DNA of 64,000 nt from CAZTAO01 sp964611645. GTDB lineage: Bacteria > Armatimonadota > UBA5829. Where the stretch lies: NCBI GenBank assembly GCA_964611645.1, contig CAZTAO010000016.1, forward strand, positions 1 through 64,000, written 5' to 3'. Positions 41,544-50,374 of the stretch are shown piece by piece. The first letter of the stretch is position 1, and every line of letters begins with the position of its first letter. The notes under the pieces were generated by a model. It saw only the letters and a list, made by a program, of their open reading frames with translations. It was not told the origin of the DNA and made no database searches. Made by a program: the position numbers and the translations under genes.

Positions 41544-41560
41544 GCGCGCTCAGAACCCCG
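41544..41560. repeat. 17-bp direct repeat, right copy
   Basis: Identical to 41201-41217. Between it and the cyclophilin gene start 67 nt remain. Confidence 0.75.
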
Positions 41561-41627
41561 CCTTGAAAGGATGGCCGGATTCTGTTATTCTGTGTGTGGC
41601 TTAGACAGCACGGAGGTAGCATCTGCT

Positions 41628-42296
41628 ATGTGGAAATGGATAGCGCTTGCAGCATTGATTGCAGTTCTTATTGTAGTAAATAAGTGGCAGCCCAATCTCG
41701 AAAAGGCTGATGTGACGAAGAGCAGCCACGCAATGGATGAAGAGAAAGCAACGGATGAACACGATCATGAGGCTGAGGCTACGCCCCCGAAAGCCTCGAT
41801 AAAGGCAACGATGGAGCCTGGCAGAGTGATTGAGATCAAGACCACAAAAGGCCTGATCGTGTTCACGCTGTTCGAGAAAGACTGCCCCATCACCACTTCG
41901 AGAATAGCTGACCTTGTACGGCAGGGTCTCTACGATGGCGTAAAGTGGCCCCGCGTCGAAGGATGGGTCATACAGACTGCGGAGGCCAAGTCGCCGGTTC
42001 CCGGGATAGGGCTTGAACTCGCGGAAGGCTTGAGGAACGCAAAGGGCGCGGTAGGGATGGCCCGGACAGATGACGTCAACAGCAACACTTCAGTTTTCTA
42101 CATCCTCAAGGAGCCTCAGCCGTCGCTTGATATGAAGTACACCATCTTCGGCAGACTGCTCTACGGTATGGACGTGGCCATGAAGATCAGGCCGACGGAC
42201 AGCATAATAACCGCCAAGATTCGCCCGCTTACAGACAAAGACAGGAAGCGGCTGGGAGAAGTCCTGGCAATGGAAGTAGAGCGCAGCACGAACTAG
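41628..42296 (+). CDS. Membrane-anchored cyclophilin-type peptidyl-prolyl isomerase
   Basis: A 222-residue protein with an N-terminal transmembrane anchor (about residues 3-18, WIALAALIAVLIVVNK), a charged linker rich in Asp/Glu/His, and a cyclophilin barrel from about residue 60 (IEIKTTKGLIVFTLFEKDCPITTSRIADLVRQGLYDG). NAKGAVGMARTDDVNSNTSVFYI carries conserved barrel residues. Probably folds proteins on the outer face of the membrane. GGAGG lies 11 nt before the ATG. The catalytic Arg and Trp typical of E. coli PpiA are not all evident, so enzymatic power may be low. Confidence 0.8.
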   Translation: MWKWIALAALIAVLIVVNKWQPNLEKADVTKSSHAMDEEKATDEHDHEAEATPPKASIKATMEPGRVIEIKTTKGLIVFTLFEKDCPITTSRIADLVRQGLYDGVKWPRVEGWVIQTAEAKSPVPGIGLELAEGLRNAKGAVGMARTDDVNSNTSVFYILKEPQPSLDMKYTIFGRLLYGMDVAMKIRPTDSIITAKIRPLTDKDRKRLGEVLAMEVERSTN

Positions 42297-42334
42297 ACGG
42301 CGCAAACCTTGAGCGCACGATCTACACGGCGAAA

Positions 42335-43549
42335 GTGGGCCTAGGTATGCCGTTTCAGTCCTATTCGTCCGGAGTCACGGAGACTGGCTCTCTGTCCATC
42401 ACGGCCAGCAGCGCCGCATTTACGCAGATGGTATGTGCCTACGAGGAAACGTGGAGCCTACACTGCCTGTTAACGGACACTAGTGGCCAACTGCTGGACA
42501 ATTATGCGCAGTCACCGAAGGAAAGGTGTGATCTCCGCAGGCGCGCCATCGCCGAGGCGCTCCGTTGGGGCGAGCCCTCTATCTTGGCTGCACCAGCGAA
42601 CGAACTGCTTTGGGCGGTCCCGGTGATGCACAATGCGACCGTAATTGGCGGGATTGTCGTGGAAGGCGTTCGTCTGGGTGAGGACGCCTTCCCGGACGGC
42701 GGACTATCTGCCGTCGACGTCAGACACGCTGCCGCCGACCTGCTTCACATGGCCAAAGAGGCGAACCTCACGAACGCGGCTTTGCTGGAATTCCGGAAGC
42801 GCGAGACCGCGAGAGAGTCCCAACGAGCCGAAGCTATCCACGAACTCAAGCATCTTGACTACCGATCCATCAGAGACGTCTACCTGGCAGAGGAGCCGGC
42901 ACTGCTGGCTGCGATCAAGCATGGGGATACCCACGCAGCCAGAGAGATCATCAACCGGGTCCTGGCGGCCATCTACCACCTCGGCATGGAACGGCCTGAA
43001 GTCCTCAAGAGTTACCTGCTTGAACTAGTGGTGACGATGTCACGCAGCGCCGTCGAAGCAGGTGCCGATTCCACGGAGCTTCTGGGAACCAACTACTCCT
43101 CATTCGCTGAACTGTCGCACATAAACTCGGAGGAGGAGCTATGCGCGTGGCTGGTCTCCATGCTCGAACGCATAATGGACGCCATAAAGGCAAACATACA
43201 GTATCCCAGCAACGTGCTCGTCGCTCAAGCTATCAAGTATATGCAGGATAACCTCCGAAATCCTATTTCACGAGACGAAGTCGCGGACGTAGCCTGCCTT
43301 TCCCCATCTCATTTCAGCAGGGTTGTGAAGCAGACTTTCGGTTACTCGTTCACCGAGCTTCTGGCAAGAATGCGGGTCGAGTGCGCGCAGGACAGCCTCG
43401 CCAGGACTGAGAAGAGCCTGGTGCAGGTTGGCCTGGACTGCGGCTTCAACGACCAGAGTTACTTCACCAAAGTCTTCCAGCGCTACACCGGCCAGACCCC
43501 CGGCGAATTCCGGCGCCTGCACTCGGGTACATCGTTCGCCACAAGCTAG
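42335..43549 (+). CDS. AraC-family regulator with PocR-like sensory domain
   Basis: A 404-residue transcription factor. The N-terminal about 150 residues resemble a PocR/GAF-like ligand domain (FTQMVCAYEETWSLHCLLTD), followed by a helical linker, and the C-terminal about 100 residues form the two AraC helix-turn-helix motifs: SRDEVADVACLSPSHFSRVVKQTFG and SLVQVGLDCGFNDQSYFTKVFQRYTGQTPGEFR. The start is uncertain: GTG at 42335 or ATG at 42347, with no clear Shine-Dalgarno. It is followed by the folate methyl cluster and may control it, though the ligand is unknown. Starts 38 nt after the cyclophilin stop. Confidence 0.82.
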   Translation: MGLGMPFQSYSSGVTETGSLSITASSAAFTQMVCAYEETWSLHCLLTDTSGQLLDNYAQSPKERCDLRRRAIAEALRWGEPSILAAPANELLWAVPVMHNATVIGGIVVEGVRLGEDAFPDGGLSAVDVRHAAADLLHMAKEANLTNAALLEFRKRETARESQRAEAIHELKHLDYRSIRDVYLAEEPALLAAIKHGDTHAAREIINRVLAAIYHLGMERPEVLKSYLLELVVTMSRSAVEAGADSTELLGTNYSSFAELSHINSEEELCAWLVSMLERIMDAIKANIQYPSNVLVAQAIKYMQDNLRNPISRDEVADVACLSPSHFSRVVKQTFGYSFTELLARMRVECAQDSLARTEKSLVQVGLDCGFNDQSYFTKVFQRYTGQTPGEFRRLHSGTSFATS

Positions 43550-43710
43550 ATACCCCGGTTAAGCATCCGCGTGGTAAATACGTGCTTTGTCACATAATTG
43601 AAATGCCGCGATATTACAACGCCAAACTCTTCCCAACGAGCGTAGTTCTGGGGTAAGATAGGTTGTGTCGTAATCCGGACGCTCCCACTCGACCAATGGA
43701 GGTATATCCA

Positions 43711-44544
43711 ATGCTTGTAGTTGCCGAGAGAATCAACACCAGCCGCAAGATCAAAGGTGAGTTGCTAGTCGAGCAAGCAGTTGTGAACCGAGATGCAGAG
43801 TACATTCAGAAACTTGCCAAGGACCAGGTGGCAGCCGGGCCGGAGGGATGCACTTATGTAGACATAAACGCAGGCACCCTCACCTCAGGCGAGCCGGAAG
43901 CCCTTGAATGGCTGACGAGAGTTGTGCAGGAGGCGGTTGACGCGCCCATCTCATTCGATACGCCCAACGCCGCCGCCCTGGAGAAAGGGCTGGCTACCTA
44001 CGATAGCAGCAAGGGCCAGCCGCTCATCAACTCCATCACAGCCGAGTCACTCCGCTACAAGAACGTGCTGCCGTTTGTGTTGGAGCATAAGTCCAAGGTG
44101 ATTGCCCTGGCTATGGATGATTCTGGGATTCAGACCGATCCAGTGAAGCGCCTGACGGTGGCTAAGCAACTCGTGGACAACCTCACCTCCGACGGAGTAG
44201 CGCTCGACAATATCTACGTGGACCCTCTCACATTCCCCATAGGAACCGGGAGCGATGTTGTTGTTTCGATGCTCGATATCATCGCCAAGGTCAAAGAAGC
44301 CTATCCGGGGGTTCACATAATAGCCGGTCTTTCAAACGTCTCCCACGGAATGCCTGCCAGGAAACTGCTCAATCAGGCTGTTACGGTGCTGGCGTTGGGC
44401 AAAGGTCTTGATGCCGCGATCATCGACCCCAATGACAGGTACCTGATGGCTATGATCGCCTCCACCGAAGCCCTCCTGGGAATCGATGACTTCTGCGTCA
44501 ACTACATCGGCCTCTCCCGCCAGGGCGCTTTCGAGGGGCTATAG
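43711..44544 (+). CDS. Methyltetrahydrofolate:corrinoid methyltransferase (AcsE/MetH-like)
   Basis: Transfers the methyl group of 5-methyl-THF to a corrinoid protein cofactor. The 277-residue TIM barrel of the DHPS-like family has VVAERINTSRKI at the start, the YVDINAG motif near residue 50, and DDSGIQTDP and GLSNVSHGMPARKLLN, which bind pterin. The ATG at 43711 follows GGAGG by 8 nt. It sits just before metF and a MetV-like gene, so a Wood-Ljungdahl-type methyl branch or a split methionine synthase is likely. The corrinoid protein partner is not in the window. Confidence 0.85.
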   Translation: MLVVAERINTSRKIKGELLVEQAVVNRDAEYIQKLAKDQVAAGPEGCTYVDINAGTLTSGEPEALEWLTRVVQEAVDAPISFDTPNAAALEKGLATYDSSKGQPLINSITAESLRYKNVLPFVLEHKSKVIALAMDDSGIQTDPVKRLTVAKQLVDNLTSDGVALDNIYVDPLTFPIGTGSDVVVSMLDIIAKVKEAYPGVHIIAGLSNVSHGMPARKLLNQAVTVLALGKGLDAAIIDPNDRYLMAMIASTEALLGIDDFCVNYIGLSRQGAFEGL

Positions 44545-44546
44545 AG

Positions 44547-45509
44547 ATGACCTATCGCAGCAACCTGGAAGCTGTGCTTGAGAACGGGCACTTCGCGGTG
44601 TGCGGCGAAATGAGCCCGCCTCAGGGCGCGGACAAAGCCCCTATTCTCAAGAAATGCTCCTACTTCAAGGGCATAGTAGACGCAGTCAACCTCACCGACA
44701 ACCAGACAGCCATAGTGCGTATGAGTTCTCTGATGAGCAGCATCTATGCGCTGGAGGGCGGCGTGGAACCGGTGATGCAGTTGACCTGCCGTGACAGAAA
44801 CCGACTTGCGCAGCAATCCGAAGTGCTGTCGGCTTCTTCGGCAGGGGTGAAGAACCTGCTCTGTCTGACCGGCGATTACCAAACATTCGGCAATAACCCG
44901 GATGCCAAGGGAGTCTTCGATCTGGACTCCGTGCAGCTTCTTCGTATGGTTGACCAGATGAACAAAGGCAAGTTCCTTTCCGGCGACGAGATCAAGCCTC
45001 CGCCGGACATGTTCATAGGTGGGGCAGCCAATCCGTTCGCGGAGCCGATGGATCTGCGGGTGCTCCGACTCGCCAAGAAGATCGCCTCCGGGGCTCGGTT
45101 CATCCAGACTCAGCCGGTGTTTGACGTACCTCGGTTCGAGAAGTGGTTGAGCATGGTTCGCGCCGAAGGCTACGAGAAGATGGTATATATACTGGCAGGA
45201 GTTATGCCGGTGCGCTCGGTCAAGGCGCTGCTGCACATGCGCGACAACGTTCCCGGCTCGCTCATCGCGGAGGAATATATCAAGCGCATGGACGCTGTAA
45301 AGGAATCGAAGGAAGAAAGCGCGGAGACCGGCGTTGCTATGGCAGTCGAAATCATTAAGCAGCTAAAGGAAATGCCTGGAGTTGCCGGAGTGCATCTGAT
45401 GCCGGTGATGTGGGAGTCGATCACTCCCAGAATTGTCGAAGAGGCTGGACTCCTCCCCAGACCCATAGTCGCGCTTCAAGGACCGGAGCCGGAAGGAGGC
45501 GCGCAATGA
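44547..45509 (+). CDS. metF: 5,10-methylenetetrahydrofolate reductase
   Basis: Reduces methylene-THF to methyl-THF. The 320-residue FAD TIM barrel has the FAVCGEMSPPQGAD opening, VNLTDNQTAIVRMSSL and LTCRDRNRLAQQSEVL, which match the MTHFR family, and RFIQTQPVFDVPRFEKW. Start ATG at 44547, right after the methyltransferase stop. Its stop overlaps the MetV-like gene by 4 nt (ATGA). With a MetV partner this is the acetogen-style MetFV complex, which may accept electrons from ferredoxin or flavin proteins; that coupling is inferred. Confidence 0.9.
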   Translation: MTYRSNLEAVLENGHFAVCGEMSPPQGADKAPILKKCSYFKGIVDAVNLTDNQTAIVRMSSLMSSIYALEGGVEPVMQLTCRDRNRLAQQSEVLSASSAGVKNLLCLTGDYQTFGNNPDAKGVFDLDSVQLLRMVDQMNKGKFLSGDEIKPPPDMFIGGAANPFAEPMDLRVLRLAKKIASGARFIQTQPVFDVPRFEKWLSMVRAEGYEKMVYILAGVMPVRSVKALLHMRDNVPGSLIAEEYIKRMDAVKESKEESAETGVAMAVEIIKQLKEMPGVAGVHLMPVMWESITPRIVEEAGLLPRPIVALQGPEPEGGAQ

Positions 45510-45949
45510 GCAAGCTCTCTGAAGGAATCGCCAGGGTCTTAGGAAAGAACTCGGTCGTAAACGGCTGTGTTCTCCTTGCGGAGAATGCTGTAAAGAAGAC
45601 CGTGTTCAAGTGCCAGGACTGCGGGCAGTGCATTCTCAGTCACACTGGCTATACCTGCCCAATGCGGTGCCCGAAACAGATTCGCAACGGACCATGCGGA
45701 GGCACCAGAGCGGACGGACACTGCGAGGTATACCCGGAGCGGCACTGCATCTGGTGGCTGATCAATGAGAGATCGAAGAAGTTGGGCAGGTGGGGTAAGC
45801 TCCGCAAGTATCACATCCCGGTAGATAGACGATTCGAACACACCAGCGCCTGGCTCAACATGTTCGCCGGCAAGATTCTGCCGATATCCCTGAACAAAGA
45901 GCTCAAAGAGAGCGAACTGGATGACATTTTCAAAGAGAAGAAAGGGTAG
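45506..45949 (+). CDS. MetV-like zinc/Fe-S partner of MetF
   Basis: A 147-residue protein with a cysteine-rich core: CQDCGQCILSHTGYTCPMRCPKQIRNGPCGG and CEVYPERHCIWW, nine or more Cys in the first 80 residues, suggesting a metal or Fe-S cluster. The C-terminal is basic and helical. It overlaps metF by 4 nt, which is the arrangement of MetF-MetV in acetogens, where MetV is an essential companion of the reductase. The start at 45506 is preferred because GGAGG precedes it. Confidence 0.8.
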   Translation: MSKLSEGIARVLGKNSVVNGCVLLAENAVKKTVFKCQDCGQCILSHTGYTCPMRCPKQIRNGPCGGTRADGHCEVYPERHCIWWLINERSKKLGRWGKLRKYHIPVDRRFEHTSAWLNMFAGKILPISLNKELKESELDDIFKEKKG

Positions 45950-45955
45950 GCAGCT

Positions 45956-47748
45956 ATGCTTTCCGACGTAGAAATCGCACAGCAAGCCAAACCGCGACAC
46001 ATATCAGAGATCGCGGCGGAGCTTGGACTGAAAGATGACGAACTTGAACTGTACGGCACCAACAAGGCCAAGGTGTCACTTAGCGTATATGAGAGACTGT
46101 CCGCCAGACCGGAAGCCAAACTAATTCTGGTAACTGCTATCACCCCCACCCCGGCTGGCGAGGGCAAGACCACCACGACAGTCGGGCTCGGCGACGCGCT
46201 CCGGAAGATCGGCAAGAGTGTCTGCGTTGCGCTTCGCGAGCCTTCGCTGGGGCCATGTTTTGGCGTCAAGGGCGGCGCGGCGGGCGGAGGCTATGCGCAG
46301 GTGATACCGATGGAGGACATCAACCTCCACTTCACCGGCGACTTCCACGCCATCACCACCGCGCACAACCTTCTCTCGGCAATGCTGGACAATCACCTCC
46401 ATCAGGGCAATGAGTTGGAGATAGACCCCCACTCCATCACCTGGAAGCGCGTAATGGACATGAACGAACGCGCGCTGCGCAACATAGTTGTGGGTCTGGG
46501 TGGCAAGACCAACGGCATTCCTAGGGAGTCGGGTTTTGAGATTACGACGGCGAGCGAGATCATGGCGCTTCTGGCCCTTGCCAAAGACCGCGAAGACCTG
46601 ACCGCAAGGATCAGCCGGATAGTAGTCGGGCTGAACAGGAAAGGCGAACCGATTACAGCCGACTATCTCAAGGCAACCGGCGCGATGTCGGTCGTCCTCA
46701 AAGACGCCATCAAGCCCAATATCGTCCAGACACTGGAAGGCACTCCCGCTTTCGTGCACGCAGGACCGTTTGGCAATATCGCACACGGCTGCAACTCGGT
46801 TATCGCAACCAAGCTCGCGCTGAAGCTCGTAGACTATATGGTTACGGAGGCCGGCTTTGGCAGCGATCTCGGAGCTGAGAAGTTCTACAACATCAAGTGC
46901 CGCAGCGCCGGACTGATGCCGGTAACCACGGTAGTTGTCGCCACAATCAGAGCTCTGAAGATGCACGGTGGCGTGGCTTTGGCGAATCTGGTGGGCAACG
47001 ACCCGGCAGCGGTGGTCAAGGGAATTGAGAACCTGAAGCAGCACTGTGACAACGTGCGGGCCGTGGGTNNNNNNNNNNGGTGCGCGCCTGTCACGCCGCC
47101 GGCGTGGACGCCATCAATATCCCCGACGGCCCGCGCGCCTCGGCGCGCGTTTCGCCGATGATCGCCTCCCTGTTGATCCGCCAGGCCGTGGGTATCGAGC
47201 CGATAGTGGCCATCAACAAGTTCCCGACCGATACTGATGAAGAGATCAAGGCCCTGGCTCAGGAATGCGCCAAGATGGGCGCAAAGTACGCTCTTTCGGA
47301 TGTCTGGGCAAAGGGTGGAGAAGGCGGAATCGAGCTTGCGAAGCTGGTGCTTACGGCTTGCGAAGGCGAGTCCACGTTCAAACCGGCGTATCCGCTGGAG
47401 GCTTCGATCCTCGAGAAGGTCAACATAGTGGCAAAGACTTTCTATGGCGCGGACGGCGCGGACGTGCTTCCCGCCGCAGCCAAACAGATCAAACAGATCG
47501 AAGGACTTGGCTTCGGAGGACTCCCAATCTGCATCGCCAAGACCCAGAACTCACTCTCCGACGACCCCAAGAAAGTCGGCAGGCCAACTGGTTACAAGAT
47601 CACTGTTCGTGGAGCCAAGGTCAGCGCGGGTGCGGGATTCGTGGTTGTCTACGCTGGAGACATAATGACAATGCCTGGTCTCCCCAAGGTCCCCGCTGCC
47701 GTCAAGATCGGAATGAGACCCGACGGTGAGATATACGGGCTGTTCTAA
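45956..47748 (+). pseudogene. fhs: Formate-tetrahydrofolate ligase, broken by an assembly chimera
   Basis: ATP-dependent ligase forming 10-formyl-THF. The left part, 371 codons to 47068, has the P-loop TPAGEGKTTTTVGL near residue 65 and normal FTHFS motifs (EPSLGPCFGVKGGAAGGG). Then 10 Ns and 115 nt that read as an MTHFR-like fragment (VDAINIPDGPRASAR) follow. FTHFS resumes at 47194 (IEPIVAINKFPTDTDEE). Removing 47069-47193 gives a seamless 555-residue protein, the expected length. So the gene is probably intact in the organism, and the break is an assembly error. Confidence 0.88.
47069..47193. other. Scaffold gap plus chimeric foreign fragment
   Basis: Ten Ns (47069-47078) and a GC-rich 115-nt stretch. 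It reads in frame as a piece of a methylenetetrahydrofolate reductase domain. The contig before the gap ends GGGCCGTGGGT and the stretch ends AGGCCGTGGGT, a shared sequence at both junctions. See the finding on the chimera. Confidence 0.85.
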
Positions 47749-47763
47749 TAATCGGAGTTGGTA

Positions 47764-48654
47764 TTGCACAAGATAGACCTTGCGGGACAACCGCTGGATT
47801 TGGAACTTACGCTGAATTGCGGGCAGGCGTTTCGCTGGAGACGCCTGCCCAATGGCACATGGCAGGGTGTTGTAGGCGACAGGCTGATCGAACTCCGTCT
47901 GGAAGATGGTTGCCTCTACTGGCAGACATTTCCGGATGGCGGCGAACACATCATTCGAGACTACCTGCTGCTGGACATCGACGTATCGGAAATATACTCG
48001 CGCCTCTCTGAGAATGACCCACATCTGGCGGACCTTGCCCAGCGCTTCGCCGGTATGCGTTTGGTGAGGCAGGCCCCAGTCGAGACCCTGATGTCTTTCG
48101 TGTGTTCGGCGGCAAACAGCATCCCGAGGATAGCGGCGGCCATAGAGCAGCTCTGCATCACGCTGGGCGATACTGTGTGCACGGTGAATGGCATTTGTTA
48201 CTACGCATTCCCCACCCTCGAGGCTATCGCCGACGCACCAACTGAGACTCTTCGGAACACGTGCCTGCTGGCCTTCCGCGGAGACAACCTCAAGGGCGTA
48301 GCTCACCAACTCCTCGAACGAGGCAACACCTGGCTGCCGTCGCTCAGGAACTGCGACTACGCGGACGCCAAGTCCCAGTTGCTCGGAATCCGGGGCATAG
48401 GACCGAAGATCGCTGACTGTGTATGCCTGTTCTCCCTGGACAAGCACCAGGCCGTGCCGGTTGACACCCACATCTACCAACTGGCAAAGCGTCTCTTTCT
48501 CACGACCATGAGCACCAGAACGATCACGGAATCGGTATACGCGCGCATCCAGCAGGAGTTCACTTCGCGCTACGGAAACTTTGCCGGATGGGCGCAGCAG
48601 TTCCTCTTCTATGAAGATGTTCTCAGAAGTAGAGCCGGTCGCCCGGTATCTTGA
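47764..48654 (+). CDS. OGG1-type 8-oxoguanine DNA glycosylase
   Basis: Base-excision repair glycosylase/lyase for oxidised guanine. The 296-residue protein has the OGG N-terminal domain (LTLNCGQAFRWR near residue 16), then a helix-hairpin-helix-GPD core: RGIGPKIADCVC with catalytic Lys215 and PVDTHIY with Asp234. Cys follow the Lys as in OGG1. The TTG at 47764 is chosen because CGGAG lies 6 nt upstream. It follows fhs closely. A second HhH-GPD enzyme, nth, is in the window, and both repair oxidative damage. Confidence 0.9.
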   Translation: MHKIDLAGQPLDLELTLNCGQAFRWRRLPNGTWQGVVGDRLIELRLEDGCLYWQTFPDGGEHIIRDYLLLDIDVSEIYSRLSENDPHLADLAQRFAGMRLVRQAPVETLMSFVCSAANSIPRIAAAIEQLCITLGDTVCTVNGICYYAFPTLEAIADAPTETLRNTCLLAFRGDNLKGVAHQLLERGNTWLPSLRNCDYADAKSQLLGIRGIGPKIADCVCLFSLDKHQAVPVDTHIYQLAKRLFLTTMSTRTITESVYARIQQEFTSRYGNFAGWAQQFLFYEDVLRSRAGRPVS

Positions 48655-48696
48655 AGGACTCTGGCACGTTGGCGGCGAAACCCTCTTTGGTGCCTT

Positions 48697-49635
48697 ATGC
48701 CTGACCTCTCTGTCATCATCGTAAATTGGAACACGCGCGACCTTCTGCGCGACTGTTTGGCCTCGGTATTCTCGAAACCTGTGGATCTGGATTTTGAGGT
48801 GTTTGTTGTCGACAACGACTCGTCAGACGGCAGCCCCGAGATGGTGCAGGGCGATTTTCCAAAGGCAAGGCTGATCAGGAGTGGTGGTAACATCGGATTC
48901 GCGCGGGCAAATAATCTGGCCATCAGTCAATCCGACGCGCCGAACATCTTGCTTCTCAACAGCGACACCGTCATCCAGCCGCAGGTGATGGCAGAAACCC
49001 TCGCGCTCCTGCGCGGCGATCCTGGAATTGGCACGCTTGGCTGCAAGCTTGTTGGTCTGGACGGCACCCCGCAAGACTCATTCTGTTTCGACTACCCATC
49101 AGGTCCTCGAGTTGGCGGGCCGGACGACATTCTGCCCGGTGGACTGATTGAGTGCGCGCAGGTCTGGGGAGCATATCAGCTCGTCAAGAGAGAGGTTATC
49201 GATCAGGTGGGGATGCTTGACGAAGACTTCTTCATGTTCTACGAGGACGTGGACTGGTGCTGGCGAATACACGACGCGGGCTGGAAGATCGCATACGATC
49301 CAAACCACAGCATCACGCATGTTATGCGGGCGAGCTGCAAGAAGGCGCCCAGCGGGGACCACCACCGCAGAATGGTCATCAGCGAGGGCTTGCTATACTG
49401 GAAGCATCATCAGAACGGTGACTTCTCCGCCTGGAGGAGACGACGGATGATCCACTACGGCGTATGTATGAGCGAGTATTGGCTGGCGACGCGCCTGGTT
49501 GGGTCGGAGAAACTCAGAGCCAAACTGGAGAAGCATATTGCCTGTTTTCAGGCTACCCGTGCGCTGAAGAGTCCGGAGGGTTGCGTGTTCGTACCTCCGG
49601 CGCCCACCGCAGTGGAAGGGCAGATACTAACATGA
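48697..49635 (+). CDS. Glycosyltransferase family 2
   Basis: An inverting GT-A sugar transferase of 312 residues, similar to rhamnosyl- and other polysaccharide transferases. PDLSVIIVNWNTRDLLRDCL opens the nucleotide-binding half, VVDNDSSDGS and NIGFARANN follow, the DXD-like LLNSDT lies near residue 88, and DEDFFMFYEDVDWCWR near 178-193 carries the catalytic base. Its stop overlaps the start of the methyltransferase by 4 nt, so a coupled pair acting on a glycan or lipid is likely. No Shine-Dalgarno was clear. Confidence 0.85.
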   Translation: MPDLSVIIVNWNTRDLLRDCLASVFSKPVDLDFEVFVVDNDSSDGSPEMVQGDFPKARLIRSGGNIGFARANNLAISQSDAPNILLLNSDTVIQPQVMAETLALLRGDPGIGTLGCKLVGLDGTPQDSFCFDYPSGPRVGGPDDILPGGLIECAQVWGAYQLVKREVIDQVGMLDEDFFMFYEDVDWCWRIHDAGWKIAYDPNHSITHVMRASCKKAPSGDHHRRMVISEGLLYWKHHQNGDFSAWRRRRMIHYGVCMSEYWLATRLVGSEKLRAKLEKHIACFQATRALKSPEGCVFVPPAPTAVEGQILT

Positions 49636-50306
49636 GCCGTAAAGGCTACAAATGCGCGGGGCTGTCTCCGACGCACGAGGCAGTTCTTGGTTTCGTAAAG
49701 CCGGGGTCGAGGGTTCTGGAAGTCGGGTGCTCCTCGGGACACATGACCAAAGCGCTGCGCGAGGATCTTGGATGCACCATTACAGCAATCGAGATCAACG
49801 AGGAAGAGGCGAGAGAGGCCAGCCAGTTTGCTAATCAGACGACAGTCGGCGACATCCAGGACTTGAGCGTCTGGAACCAGCTTGATGGTCTCTACGACGC
49901 AGTGCTGTTTGCCGACGTCCTCGAACACCTTGCCAACCCGTGGGAAGTCCTCACGCGCGTGAAACAGGTGCTGAGTAACGAAGGTATGGTGGTGGCATCT
50001 ATGCCGAACGTCGCGTATTACAGGATCCGCAAAGAACTGCTGCTGGGACGGTTTGACTATGCAACCTACGGCATTCTGGACGACAGCCACCTAAGGTTCT
50101 TCACCCGCAAGACGATGCTGGAGATGTTCACTCGAACCGGCTATCAAGTAACCGACTGCGTTCGCAGGTTCCGTGTGCAGACCGACCGGAGAATCTGGAG
50201 GCTGATGCCAGATGCCTTTACCTACCAGTTCGTGATAAGGGCTGTGCCGGCGGTCGCCGCTGAAGCAGGCGAATCGGTCTGCGGTACTTGTCCAATCCCG
50301 GACTGA
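49632..50306 (+). CDS. Class I SAM-dependent methyltransferase
   Basis: A 224-residue enzyme with a Rossmann fold: GSRVLEVGCSSGHMTKAL near residue 25 (motif I, SAM binding), AIEINEEEA (motif II) and DAVLFADVLEHLANPWEVL (motif IV). It overlaps the GT2 stop, and a likely role is methylating a sugar or lipid-linked glycan, but the substrate is not readable. ATG at 49632 is chosen because of this overlap and GGAAGG 10-16 nt upstream. Confidence 0.82.
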   Translation: MSRKGYKCAGLSPTHEAVLGFVKPGSRVLEVGCSSGHMTKALREDLGCTITAIEINEEEAREASQFANQTTVGDIQDLSVWNQLDGLYDAVLFADVLEHLANPWEVLTRVKQVLSNEGMVVASMPNVAYYRIRKELLLGRFDYATYGILDDSHLRFFTRKTMLEMFTRTGYQVTDCVRRFRVQTDRRIWRLMPDAFTYQFVIRAVPAVAAEAGESVCGTCPIPD

Positions 50307-50374
50307 TAGCTTACAATTACTTGTCGGCAGATGCCGATGCCTCTACCAAACTCATTTTCGAGGAAGTGCCCGAA

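Noticed and set aside
45956..47161. A 401-codon fhs ORF through the N run, and a separate gene starting at 47080
   Set aside because: Both include the Ns or the foreign fragment. The real FTHFS parts are 45956-47068 and 47194-47748.
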